Source of the DNA: Deltaproteobacteria bacterium
GTDB lineage: Bacteria; Desulfobacterota; Desulfobulbia; Desulfobulbales; Desulfurivibrionaceae
Direction of reading: 5' to 3'
DNA: 64,000 nt
NCBI GenBank assembly: GCA_013349295.1
Contig: DUZW01000012.1
Location: 1 to 64,000, forward strand
Positions 1 through 7,983 of this stretch are shown here, piece after piece; position 1 is the first letter of the stretch; each line of letters begins with the position of its first letter. The notes under the pieces were generated by a model that worked only from the letters and a program-made list of their open reading frames with translations, searched no databases and was not told the DNA's origin. A program made the position numbers and the translations under genes.

Positions 1-177
1 CTTATCTTGCGACACACCGAGAAGATTATTCCTTCCCCGGCGTTCCGTGGCCATTTTCTTTTCCATATAATCGGAAAAATTCGAACCGGCTTTCTTGCCG
101 GCGGGGGTTTTCACCGCAACCGCCGCCGCTACTTGGGCCTTCGGGGCCTGCACAATGGGAATCATAAGTGCGTCCAC
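1..177 (-). CDS. fliK: Flagellar hook-length control protein, FliK-like (N-terminus only)
   Basis: The gene runs off the left edge, so only the first 59 codons are visible. They encode a low-complexity, Ala/Lys-rich N-terminus with no recognisable domain. The call rests on position: it follows flgB to motE on the same strand, where fliK normally lies. I chose GTG at 177 because GGAG sits six bases upstream of it. The in-frame ATG at 165 is 12 bases further in and has poorer spacing. A perfect-spacing sigma-54 promoter lies about 70 bases upstream and a terminator separates the gene from motE, so it is transcribed separately as a late flagellar gene. If FliK, it would set hook length and switch the export apparatus to filament substrates. 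Identity is an inference from context. Confidence 0.55.
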   Translation of the reverse strand, partial: MDALMIPIVQAPKAQVAAAVAVKTPAGKKAGSNFSDYMEKKMATERRGRNNLLGVSQDK

Positions 178-247
178 GGGGAACTCCTCGCTGTAAGGTT
201 GATCTTCATGTCGCGCCCGACTGGAGCGCGCTTGTCAACCAGCTAAA

Positions 248-262
248 GCAAAAGGTGTGCCA
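248..262 (-). promoter_or_regulatory. Sigma-54 promoter for the fliK-like gene
   Basis: On the minus strand the sequence reads TGGCACACCTTTTGC. The -24 GG and the -12 GC are separated by exactly ten bases, the diagnostic sigma-54 spacing, and TGGCAC matches the consensus -24 element fully. Transcription would start near 235, leaving a leader of about 58 bases before the GTG at 177. An FlrC-type activator is encoded in the same cluster. Confidence 0.85.
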
Positions 263-565
263 CTCCGAAACCATCCGCCACAAACAACACCAAAACAACA
301 CAAAAACAACTAGTTAAGAAACAGAAAGAACCGAGGATACATCCAGACAATGCCCTCCAGCGCCGCAAGAGAGGAAAAGAATTCCTTCGTAACAAAAAAT
401 GGTGTGACGAGGACCCAGGGTTGGGAAAGAATTGCCGAGGATTGACAGACAGAAGCATAGAAAGGAATAATACCGTGGCGAGGAAACGCGGGAATAACAA
501 CTTTGCGTTTCCCTCGTCCGAAAGCCCCCCACTACGTAAAACGTCAGATTTGACCCAAACAAGAC

Positions 566-600
566 AAAAAAAAAGCCCCCCGGCTAAACACCGGAAGGCT
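566..600 (-). terminator. Rho-independent terminator after the flgB-motE operon
   Basis: Read on the minus strand, a ten-pair stem (AGCCTTCCGG against CCGGGGGGCT, with two G-U pairs) and a seven-base loop are followed by a run of nine T. It ends the operon downstream of the motE-like gene. Confidence 0.85.
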
Positions 601-636
601 GAAAAATCAAAAGCAGTTATATATTCACAAGGTCCC

Positions 637-655
637 CCTCCTGCGAGACAGGAGG
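637..655 (-). repeat. Perfect hairpin in the 3' region of the motE-like gene
   Basis: CCTCCTG and CAGGAGG form a perfect seven-pair stem around a five-base loop. It lies just after the motE-like stop and before the terminator. There is no T-run after it, so it is not itself a terminator. It may stabilise the transcript end. Confidence 0.5.
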
Positions 656-691
656 CGTTACGACCAAAGCAACTGAATCGAACAATTCTCC

Positions 692-1186
692 TCAGGGCAA
701 CCCAAGAAGCCTGCTCACCCGTACCGCCTTATCCTGACTCAATTTTGGGATGATCTTTGCCACCGCCTCGGTCTTCATGGCCCTCAGGATCTCCACCGCT
801 TCAACATCTTCCATCTTGTCAAGCAAGGGAGCCACCTTGGACGGGCTCATGGCGCTGTAGACCTTGATCAGATTTTTAAACTGCTGATCCTTACCCTTGC
901 CCGCCCGGCCAAGCTGACCCTTGAGTTCTTCCTGCAAGGCATTGAGCTGGGTGAATTTTTCGTCCACCTCCTTGTTCAGGGCGGCGAGTTCTTTCTCCTT
1001 CGCAGCCAACGCCTTTTCTCTTGCGGCCAACGCCTCTTCACGCTCCTTCAATGCGGCGGAAACGGAAATCTCCTGGGAAGTGAGCCTCACCGGGGATTTC
1101 TCCTCGGTAAAAGCGGGGATGGTTACCGCCAGAGTCAACAGCACGATGAGAATTTGTATCACGGACCTGCGCTTGCGCATTTTCAT
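692..1186 (-). CDS. motE: MotE-like flagellar protein (MgtE N-domain type)
   Basis: A 164-residue protein. Residues 7-27 form a signal peptide or signal anchor. Residues about 45-95 are a strongly charged coiled coil rich in Glu/Lys/Ala heptads. Residues about 105-164 resemble the MgtE intracellular N-domain, with repeated short helices containing YSAMSPSKVAPLLDKM and ILRAMKTEAVAKII. This architecture matches the periplasmic MotE family, which acts as a chaperone or bridge for the motor stator protein MotB. It lies 37 bases after fliJ and is the last gene before the terminator, as in many flagellar operons. The family call is good; the stator role is known from other species and inferred here. 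Confidence 0.75.
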   Translation of the reverse strand: MKMRKRRSVIQILIVLLTLAVTIPAFTEEKSPVRLTSQEISVSAALKEREEALAAREKALAAKEKELAALNKEVDEKFTQLNALQEELKGQLGRAGKGKDQQFKNLIKVYSAMSPSKVAPLLDKMEDVEAVEILRAMKTEAVAKIIPKLSQDKAVRVSRLLGLP

Positions 1187-1223
1187 AATCCCGTCCAGGG
1201 GGCCAGACCACCCCTATTCCTGC

Positions 1224-1673
1224 TCATTGGAGATTTCCCTTGCGTCCGAAACGAAGCACCATCTGCTCGTCCGCCTCGTTCTGCTCTTTCTTTAATCCGG
1301 CCAGCAGAAATTTCTGATAATCCCGCTCCCTGGCCTTTTCCATGACCTTTTTGTCCCGCACCTTACCCGCCAGCTCTTCCCTGGCTTGAAGAACAGCCTT
1401 CTGCTGAGCTTCCACCTGGGCTTGCCCTGCCGCGACCTCCTGCTCCTTGCGAAAAATACCTTCCATGTATAAAGCAAAAAAGGAGGCCGGCATCTGCCGG
1501 TGTTTTTCTTCTTCAAACTCGGCAATCAATTCCTGCCGTTGCTGTTTCAGTGCGGCAAGCAGCAACTTCCGCTCCTCGAGAAGCGTGAGCTCCCTGGCCA
1601 ATTTTTGCTGGGCAAGTTCTTCCAGATTCCGGCGCAATCCCAGAACCGTTTCAAGCTTAAAATGATAGGCCAT
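1224..1673 (-). CDS. fliJ: Flagellar export chaperone FliJ
   Basis: A 149-residue, almost wholly alpha-helical coiled-coil protein beginning MAYHFKLETVLGLRR, the typical FliJ opening. FliJ is the central stalk of the export ATPase complex and helps deliver rod, hook and filament subunits. It has no catalytic motif and is recognised by size, heptad pattern and its place directly after fliI, which begins 25 bases upstream. GAGGGAG precedes the ATG at good distance. Confidence 0.85.
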   Translation of the reverse strand: MAYHFKLETVLGLRRNLEELAQQKLARELTLLEERKLLLAALKQQRQELIAEFEEEKHRQMPASFFALYMEGIFRKEQEVAAGQAQVEAQQKAVLQAREELAGKVRDKKVMEKARERDYQKFLLAGLKKEQNEADEQMVLRFGRKGNLQ

Positions 1674-1697
1674 TACTCCCTCTCAGTGGACCTTGCT

Positions 1698-3020
1698 CTA
1701 AGTGCTCTTGTCATCAGCAAAAATCGCCGCCAGCTGCCGGGCGCTTTCGGCAAAGGAAACCTTTTCTTCCACCATCTGCTTGAGGTAGCCGTTCAACCGG
1801 TCAATCATGGCAATGGCGTTGTCTATTTTCGGGTTGCTGCCCTTGGCATAGGCGCCGATATTGATCAGATCTTCCGAGCGGCGATAGGTAGACATGACCT
1901 CCAGGAATTTATGGGCGATGCGCACCTGCTCCCGCGGCACCACATCGGTCATGCACCGGCTGACGCTGCCCATGACCTCGATGGACGGGTAATGTCCCCG
2001 GCTCGCCAGATCGCGGCTCAGAATAATATGGCCGTCAACGATGGACCGCACCGCATCGGCGATGGGCTCGTTCATGTCGTCACCCTCCACGAGTACCGTA
2101 TAAATGCCGGTGATACTCCCCTTGCCCATGCAGGTGCCGGCCCGCTCCAGCAATTTGGGGAGCTGCCCGAACACGGAGGGAGTATAGCCGCGCGAGGTGG
2201 GCGGCTCGCCGATGGCCAGACCGACCTCCCGGCTGGACATGGCAAAACGGGTAACGGAATCCATCATCAAAATCACGTCGCGGCCTTTATCCCGGAAAAA
2301 CTCGGAAATGGCCGTGGCGAGATAGGCCCCGCGCATCCGCACCAAGGGCGGCTGATCCGAAGTGGCCACCACTACCACGGAACGGGCCAGCCCTTCGGGA
2401 CCGAGATCCCGCTCGATAAAATCCTTCAACTCCCGACCACGCTCACCGATGAGGGCGATAACGCTGATATCGGCGGCCGTATGCTTGGCGATCATACCGA
2501 GCAAGGTGCTTTTTCCCACCCCGGAACCGGCAAGAATCCCGATACGCTGGCCTTTGCCCAGGGTCAACAGACCGTTGATCGCCCGCACCCCCACATCCAC
2601 CGGTTCAAGGATACGCTCCCGCTCCATGGGATTCAGGGGGTCGGCGTAGAGAGGATAATGTGTCTCAGGCCGCAGAGGACCCTTGCCGTCCATGGGATTA
2701 CCCAAGCCGTCGATAACCCGACCAAGAAGGGACTCGGCCACCGGCACCCCGGCCTGCCCGCCCACCAATCGGATGGCGCTGCCCGGCTCAACCCCGCGCA
2801 TCTCACCCAGGGGCATAAGCAGAACCCTGCCTTCCCGAAAGCCAACCACCTCGGCCAGCACCTGACCCTTGCCCTTGAAAACCGAAACCTCGCAGATACT
2901 GCCCACCGGAATACCCGGCCCCAGACTCTCCAGAACCATGCCGATGACCTGATTCACCCGGCCGCCGACGCTCACCAGCGAGGTATCCCGGGCAACATGG
3001 AGACAGCGGGAAAGGTTCAT
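1698..3020 (-). CDS. fliI: Flagellum-specific ATPase FliI
   Basis: A 440-residue protein of normal length for FliI, the hexameric F1-like ATPase of the flagellar type III export gate. The Walker A motif is AGSGVGKST at 164-172, and Walker B is LMMD at 251-254 followed by SVTRFA. GERGRE and the SRGYTPSVF loop are also typical of FliI/InvC/SctN ATPases. It follows fliH after 91 non-coding bases and precedes fliJ, so the cytoplasmic export complex (FliH-FliI-FliJ) is encoded in order. The start is ATG at 3020 with AAAGGT upstream. Confidence 0.95.
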   Translation of the reverse strand: MNLSRCLHVARDTSLVSVGGRVNQVIGMVLESLGPGIPVGSICEVSVFKGKGQVLAEVVGFREGRVLLMPLGEMRGVEPGSAIRLVGGQAGVPVAESLLGRVIDGLGNPMDGKGPLRPETHYPLYADPLNPMERERILEPVDVGVRAINGLLTLGKGQRIGILAGSGVGKSTLLGMIAKHTAADISVIALIGERGRELKDFIERDLGPEGLARSVVVVATSDQPPLVRMRGAYLATAISEFFRDKGRDVILMMDSVTRFAMSSREVGLAIGEPPTSRGYTPSVFGQLPKLLERAGTCMGKGSITGIYTVLVEGDDMNEPIADAVRSIVDGHIILSRDLASRGHYPSIEVMGSVSRCMTDVVPREQVRIAHKFLEVMSTYRRSEDLINIGAYAKGSNPKIDNAIAMIDRLNGYLKQMVEEKVSFAESARQLAAIFADDKST

Positions 3021-3111
3021 GGAATTATTACCTTTGGTAATTGTTCAGACTGAAGATGTTTAGGCTGAAGGCTGAAAGTAAACGACTAAAAACCGTCAGC
3101 CCTCAATCTTC

Positions 3112-3849
3112 TTACATCTCTGTCTTGTCCGCGGCTAACGCCGCGAGAAAAGCCTGTTCAACCGCGGCATACAGCCTTGTCTTGCAGTTTTCCATGGTCG
3201 CGTCGATCTCACCGAAATCTGTTTTCAGAAAACAGCCGCCCACGTCAATGTTCGGATCCTCGACAAGCTGAATCCGGTTCTTTCCCTCGATCAGGCGAGA
3301 ATTCTCCAGGCTTGCCTTTTTCAACCGCCCGAAATCATCACCATGCAGATGGATCTGCACCGTGGAGTTTTCCACCACAAATTCCATGGCTTTTTTGAGG
3401 CAGGCCTGGATAACCAGGGGATTCACGGAAACCTCGTGGTACACCAGCCGATCCACCATGGCGGTGATCAGAGCGAGCATACTCTCCTCATGTTGCAGAA
3501 GAACCGACTCCCGCTCCCCATTCAGGGCGGTAAACAGCGCACCAAGCTCTTCCTGCTGCTTCTCATATTGGGCCAAACCTGCCGCCTTGCCTGCAGCCTC
3601 ACCCTTGGCAAAACCCTGGTCATAGGCCTCCTGCCTCAGGCTTTCCGCCTGATCCCCGGCCTGGCGAAGAATCTCCGCAGCTTCCTCCATGGCAATTTCC
3701 TGCGGAGACTTCGGCTTTTCAAGCTCCTTGGCTTCAACGCTGCCGGGCTTGGCCTGCCAGAAGTCTTCAAAGGAGAGAAACTCTTCCGTATCCATGCTTG
3801 GCGCGGTCTGCACCACGCGATCCCCTTGTAATTTTATAACCTTAGACAA
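3112..3849 (-). CDS. fliH: Flagellar assembly protein FliH
   Basis: About 245 residues. The N-terminal part is acidic and variable. A central Glu/Ala/Gln-rich helix (EEAAEILRQAGDQAESLR) carries FliH-type repeats, and the C-terminal half resembles V-ATPase subunit E. FliH binds FliI and restrains it. I prefer TTG at 3849 because GAGGA sits five bases upstream and translation then opens with MSKVIKL. A GTG at 3870 gives a slightly longer version. With either start, the gene overlaps the end of fliG, which suggests translational coupling. Confidence 0.8.
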   Translation of the reverse strand: MSKVIKLQGDRVVQTAPSMDTEEFLSFEDFWQAKPGSVEAKELEKPKSPQEIAMEEAAEILRQAGDQAESLRQEAYDQGFAKGEAAGKAAGLAQYEKQQEELGALFTALNGERESVLLQHEESMLALITAMVDRLVYHEVSVNPLVIQACLKKAMEFVVENSTVQIHLHGDDFGRLKKASLENSRLIEGKNRIQLVEDPNIDVGGCFLKTDFGEIDATMENCKTRLYAAVEQAFLAALAADKTEM

Positions 3850-4867
3850 ATTCGTCCTCGCCGCCGCCACCGCTCATGAGCTGGATCTTGCCTTCCTGCT
3901 CCAACCGCTTGGCGATCTTGATTATGGCCTGCTGGGCTGCCTCGACATCCTTTACTCGGGTCGGGCCCATGATTTCCATGTCCTCCTTGAGCATTTCCAC
4001 GGCCCGAGAAGACATGCAGCCAAACACCTTTGTCTTGAGCTCCTCAGAGGCAATCTTGAGGGCCAGTTTGAGATCGTCGGTGCTGACCTCCTTGAGGATT
4101 GTCTGAATACCCCGATCATCCACGGTCATGAGATCCTCAAAGACAAACATGAGTCTGCGGATTTCATCGGCCAGGGTTTCGCGCTGCTCTTCAATCCCTT
4201 CGAGGATTGACGCCTCAAGACCACGATCGGCATTATTCAGAATTTCCGCCACGGCCTCCACCCCGCCGAGACGTTGACCTTCCATGCCTTCGACGGAAAG
4301 CAATTCGTCCTGCAACACCCTATCCACATCCACAAGAATCTCGGGACTTACCTTGTCAAGTTCCGCCATGCGCATCATGACCTCCACCTGAACCTCCTCA
4401 CTGAATTCCATGAGAATCTGGGCCGACTGGGTCGGCTCCAGAACAGAAAGGACCAACGCCACGGTCTGAGGATGCTCGTTGCGCAGAAAGTTGACCAGAA
4501 CCTTGGGTTCGAGCTTTCTCGCTTTCTGAAAAAGGGTCAGCTTCCAGTCGGAGCGGATCTCTTCAAGGATCTCGGTGGCCTTGTCACTGGACATCGCCCG
4601 CTTCAACGCGCCTTCCAGCAGCTCATTGCCGGAAAGAAAGATGTCCGTGTCACCGCTGTCGCTCTTGAACTCATTGACCAAGGCGTTCAGGTCCTCTTTA
4701 TCGACCTTGTCGATCCTGGCCATCTGCCTGCCAACCTGCTTGATGTCCTCTGGATCGAGCCTCTGGAAAACCTGGGCGGCAAAATCCTCGCCCACGGTGA
4801 GCAGAAAGACTGCTGCTTTCTCGGGCCCGGTGAGGGATTCACCGGGCTTTTTTTCACCCTTGCTCAT
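3842..4867 (-). CDS. fliG: Flagellar motor switch protein FliG
   Basis: A 341-residue protein of standard length. It shows the N-domain (KAAVFLLTVGEDFAAQVFQ), the middle domain with EHPQ-type surface (LRNEHPQTVALVLS, about 130-145) and the C-terminal domain with charged torque helix residues (DDRGIQTILKEVSTDDLKLALK). FliG forms the rotor C-ring with FliM and FliN and contacts MotA. It starts four bases after fliF ends and overlaps fliH. GAGGGG precedes the ATG. Confidence 0.95.
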   Translation of the reverse strand: MSKGEKKPGESLTGPEKAAVFLLTVGEDFAAQVFQRLDPEDIKQVGRQMARIDKVDKEDLNALVNEFKSDSGDTDIFLSGNELLEGALKRAMSSDKATEILEEIRSDWKLTLFQKARKLEPKVLVNFLRNEHPQTVALVLSVLEPTQSAQILMEFSEEVQVEVMMRMAELDKVSPEILVDVDRVLQDELLSVEGMEGQRLGGVEAVAEILNNADRGLEASILEGIEEQRETLADEIRRLMFVFEDLMTVDDRGIQTILKEVSTDDLKLALKIASEELKTKVFGCMSSRAVEMLKEDMEIMGPTRVKDVEAAQQAIIKIAKRLEQEGKIQLMSGGGGEDEFV

Positions 4868-4870
4868 GGA

Positions 4871-6481
4871 TTACCCCTCTTCACGCAGCCAGCGCCGCAC
4901 TAAATCCGCAGCCCGGTCGGGATCGCTTTGGGCCAGGCGATAAATCCGCTCCTGATCGGTGAGCCCTCGCGGAGAAAGGGTAAGATCTTCCTCCTCGCCT
5001 GCAACTCCACCAACTGCGGGAACATGCCCACCAAGCTTGGCCACGGCTCCGGCAGCGCCGGCCTCCAACTGTTTGGCGGCAAGAAGTTTCAAGAACGGCT
5101 TGATGACAAAAAGGATCACCATCACCGTAACCAGCAGATAGACCAAGGGCATGGCCAGCCATTCCGACATTGCCTTCCATTTTTCCATGGCATCTACCTC
5201 CGGCTCGGGAACGGAGGAGAGAGCAAAGGGCAGGCTCGCAACTTCCACCTGATCGCCCCTGTCTTCGCTATAGCCAATGGCATTTTTGACCAACTTCTCC
5301 AAATTCCGCATTTCTTCAGGGCTTCTCGCCTGGTACTTTAGACTTGTCTTTCCATCCTTGTCAACGCTCTTTTCGTAGGAACCATCAACCATTACGGCAA
5401 TGGACAATCTTTTGACGGACCCGCCCTTTTCCTGAGTGTGCTTGACCTGCTTGCTGATCTCGTAATTTCGGGTAACATTGTTGCGATTGTATCCGCCTGC
5501 GGCCGTTCCTTCCCCACCCTCCTCGGCAAAGGTGGCAAGCTCGCCTTTAACCCCAGGAATTCCTTCAGGAGTCGGGCCGCCACGCTGATCGTTTTCCGTG
5601 AGCATCTGCTCGCTGCGCACCACCTGGGCCTCGGGGTCAAAACTTTCCTCGGTCCGATCAACCTTGTTAAAATCTATCTCCGCCGTAACCCGCGCCCTGG
5701 CCCGGTTAACCCCAACCACCTCCTCCAGCATGGTTTCGACCTTCTGCCGCAGGGTGTCTTCAATTTTCACCTGGTACTCCAACTGATTTCCGGTGAGTAC
5801 CCCCTCTCCTTCCGCCTGTTTCCGGAAAAGCAGACGGCCGGAGGTATCGACCAGGGTAATATTCTCCGTGGTAAGCCCGGGAACCGCGCTGGCCACCAGA
5901 TTGACAATACTCTGGATTTCATGCTGGTTGAGTTTTTCCCGACCGCGCAGCTTGACGCTGATCGAGGCGGTGGGGGGCTTCTCATCCTCGATGAACACCG
6001 ATTCCTTAGGAGCAGCGATATGAACCCTGGCCTCAACGACCTGCTGAAAATTCCTGATGGTTCTTGCCAGCTCTCCTTGTAAAGCTCTCTGATAGTTTAA
6101 CCGCTGGACAAAATCGGTCTGACCGAAGCTCGTCTGGTTGAATATCTCAAAACCAACGCCGCCCCCCCTGGGTAAGCCCTCGCCAGCCAAGGTCAACCTG
6201 ACTTCATACACCTGCGTGGCCGGAACCAGGATGGCCCCGCCATCATCGGACAACTTGTACGGGATGCGCTGCTCCTTGAGTTTCGCCACAACCTCCCCTG
6301 CATCTTCCTGGTTGAGTCCGGAAAAAAGGACCTTGTAGGAGGCATCCTTGCTGGTGGTAGTCAGACTCAACAGTCCGCCTACCACCACGGCAATCACCAC
6401 GGCGCCGAGTATTTTCTGGGTCATACTCAACCCCTTGACAATGGAAGCGATCTGCTCAAGAATTTCTTTAGGAGTAGCCAT
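4871..6481 (-). CDS. fliF: Flagellar MS-ring protein FliF
   Basis: A 536-residue protein with one N-terminal membrane segment (about 22-42) and one near the C-terminus (about 445-465), as expected of FliF. The region between them holds the two ring-building motifs of the YscJ/FliF family (ASYKVLFSGLNQEDAGEVV and the RGREKLNQHEIQSIVNLVAS region). The C-terminal tail (LAQSDPDRAADLVRRWL) is the FliG-binding segment. FliF builds the inner-membrane MS ring on which the rotor and export gate assemble. It follows fliE after 53 bases. Confidence 0.95.
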   Translation of the reverse strand: MATPKEILEQIASIVKGLSMTQKILGAVVIAVVVGGLLSLTTTSKDASYKVLFSGLNQEDAGEVVAKLKEQRIPYKLSDDGGAILVPATQVYEVRLTLAGEGLPRGGGVGFEIFNQTSFGQTDFVQRLNYQRALQGELARTIRNFQQVVEARVHIAAPKESVFIEDEKPPTASISVKLRGREKLNQHEIQSIVNLVASAVPGLTTENITLVDTSGRLLFRKQAEGEGVLTGNQLEYQVKIEDTLRQKVETMLEEVVGVNRARARVTAEIDFNKVDRTEESFDPEAQVVRSEQMLTENDQRGGPTPEGIPGVKGELATFAEEGGEGTAAGGYNRNNVTRNYEISKQVKHTQEKGGSVKRLSIAVMVDGSYEKSVDKDGKTSLKYQARSPEEMRNLEKLVKNAIGYSEDRGDQVEVASLPFALSSVPEPEVDAMEKWKAMSEWLAMPLVYLLVTVMVILFVIKPFLKLLAAKQLEAGAAGAVAKLGGHVPAVGGVAGEEEDLTLSPRGLTDQERIYRLAQSDPDRAADLVRRWLREEG

Positions 6482-6534
6482 GTTCTGTTCCTTTCCCTAC
6501 GAGTTTTAGGAGCCTTACGAAATAACCATCGCTG

Positions 6535-6834
6535 CTAAATCTGCATCCTCATGACTTCACGATATGCGTCAATGACCTTTTGCTGCACCCGGGTCATCAT
6601 CCGAAAGGAGATGCCCGATTTTTCCATGGCAATCATGGTTTCATGAATGTTGGCATGTTCCCCGGCGGCAAGCCCTTTAACAAGCAGATCCGCTTCCTGG
6701 CTCTGGCCGTTTACCTCGGCGATCGACCGGCTGAGAATCTCGGAAAAACCAGCCCCCCCAACACCTGGCGCTCCGGGGGATTTGACCGCTGATAATCCGG
6801 GCAGAGTGACCGGCTGCATGGTTACCTCTTTCAT
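6535..6834 (-). CDS. fliE: Flagellar hook-basal body protein FliE
   Basis: A 99-residue protein with the FliE C-terminal signature (MIAMEKSGISFRMMTRVQQKVIDAYREVMRMQI). FliE joins the MS ring to the proximal rod and is itself exported. The start at 6834 is preceded by GGAGG at seven bases, better than the internal ATG five codons later. It lies between flgC and fliF in the usual order. Confidence 0.93.
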   Translation of the reverse strand: MKEVTMQPVTLPGLSAVKSPGAPGVGGAGFSEILSRSIAEVNGQSQEADLLVKGLAAGEHANIHETMIAMEKSGISFRMMTRVQQKVIDAYREVMRMQI

Positions 6835-6897
6835 CTGTTTACCTCCAATTGCTTACGGTTTGCCGCACAATTAACAACACACATTTTACGCCGGCAA

Positions 6898-7335
6898 CTA
6901 CCTGCCGATATCCAAGGCCTTAAGTGCCATATTTTTGACAGCATCCAGGGCCGTAACGTTGGCTTCATAGGATCGCTTGGCGCTCATCATGTCCACCATC
7001 TGTTCAGCCACGTTGACATTGGGAAAACGAACCACTCCGTTCTCATCTGCATCTGGATGGGAAGGATCATATACCTCCTTGAACGGGGCCTTGTCTTCGG
7101 AGATCTGGACCACCTCCACCTTTCTGAGACGCTCGGTGGTGGAGTTGAGCGCATCCTGAAAATTCACCCCTTCGACGGGTTTGGCCGCAAAGACCACGGA
7201 CTTCGCCTTATACGGTCCGCCTTCCATGGTCCGGGTGGTGTTGGCATTGGCCAGGTTCATGGCCGCGATATTGAGTCGGGCCCTCTCCGCCTTGAGAGCG
7301 GAGCCGCTGATCTGCATGGCTGTTAAAGTATCCAT
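6898..7335 (-). CDS. flgC: Flagellar basal-body rod protein FlgC
   Basis: A 145-residue proximal rod protein. The N-terminal rod motif (ALKAERARLNIAAMNLANANTTRT) and the C-terminal helix (NVNVAEQMVDMMSAKRSYEANVTALDAVKNMALKALDIG) are both present, as required for rod polymerisation. It starts three bases after flgB stops and is preceded by GGAGG. Confidence 0.95.
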   Translation of the reverse strand: MDTLTAMQISGSALKAERARLNIAAMNLANANTTRTMEGGPYKAKSVVFAAKPVEGVNFQDALNSTTERLRKVEVVQISEDKAPFKEVYDPSHPDADENGVVRFPNVNVAEQMVDMMSAKRSYEANVTALDAVKNMALKALDIGR

Positions 7336-7338
7336 CCG

Positions 7339-7725
7339 TTATTTACCTCCCTCGTCAATGGCATAACGCAGTCCATCAAATTTTTTTCCTATACTCTTGG
7401 CAATCACCTGAAACATCAGCTGGTTTTCAGCCATTTTCACCATCTCCTGATCCAGGTCCACCGGTCTTTTCTCACTGGCGAATTCCCTGGTTTTGCTGGC
7501 TTCCATGGCATCCAGCTGCATGTGCCCCTTGTTTGTTCTCGCCAACTCCCCCTGGCCGCTCATCACACTCTGCATGACCTTGGCAAAATTAAAATCCTGC
7601 CCCGTATAGCCCGGTGTTTCCAAATTTGCGACATTGGACTGGATAAGCCCCTGCCGCTCCTGACGCAGGGTAAGCGCCTTACGCATGGTTTCAATGTTGC
7701 CGTCGAACAATTTATTTATGGGCAT
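7339..7725 (-). CDS. flgB: Flagellar basal-body rod protein FlgB
   Basis: A 128-residue proximal rod protein with the N-terminal motif LIQSNVANLETPGYTGQDFNF and the C-terminal rod helix (MVKMAENQLMFQVIAKSIGKK). The open frame extends upstream to 7950, but the real start is ATG at 7725. AAGGAG lies six bases before it, family homology begins there (MPINKLFDGNIE), and a sigma-54 promoter sits within the upstream extension. It is the first gene of the basal-body and export operon. Confidence 0.93.
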   Translation of the reverse strand: MPINKLFDGNIETMRKALTLRQERQGLIQSNVANLETPGYTGQDFNFAKVMQSVMSGQGELARTNKGHMQLDAMEASKTREFASEKRPVDLDQEMVKMAENQLMFQVIAKSIGKKFDGLRYAIDEGGK

Positions 7726-7768
7726 AGCATTCTCCTTATTCTTAGCCACACAACCTGCCAGATTATCA

Positions 7769-7784
7769 TGCAAAAAAAATGCCA
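7769..7784 (-). promoter_or_regulatory. Sigma-54 promoter for the flgB-motE operon
   Basis: The minus strand reads TGGCATTTTTTTTGCA, with GG and GC exactly ten bases apart, the -24/-12 arrangement of sigma-54. The predicted start is near 7758, about 33 bases before the flgB start codon. The adjacent flrC encodes a sigma-54 activator. Confidence 0.85.
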
Positions 7785-7983
7785 CTCCCAAACAAATTAT
7801 TTCACCGAGGGAAGAAAAAACCAGCAGAGAACCGTTTTTACACACAGGAAAGAAATCACCAGAAGGGTGCCGCCGGAAAAAATCTGCGGCATGACGAGGA
7901 CACAACCAAGACAACATGCTGAAATCAAAAACAAAAAATAATAACACCAAAAACAGGGACCGTCACCGACCAAGCCAAGGGGG

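Larger units (their letters stand above)
178..691. other. Intergenic region between motE-like gene and fliK
   Basis: This stretch of about 510 bases holds the sigma-54 promoter (248-262), a rho-independent terminator (566-600) and a second hairpin (637-655). Open frames across 243-562 on the minus strand have no ribosome site and a composition unlike coding DNA. I see no gene here. Confidence 0.7.

Noticed and set aside
637-691. Cyclic di-GMP riboswitch downstream of the motE-like gene
   Set aside because: The hairpin has outer pairing potential but lacks conserved GEMM core sequences, and it lies after a gene, not before one.
1500-3053. Long open frame on the plus strand opposite fliI
   Set aside because: It mirrors the third-position GC bias of fliI, has no family similarity and no ribosome site. 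fliI has all its catalytic motifs on the other strand.
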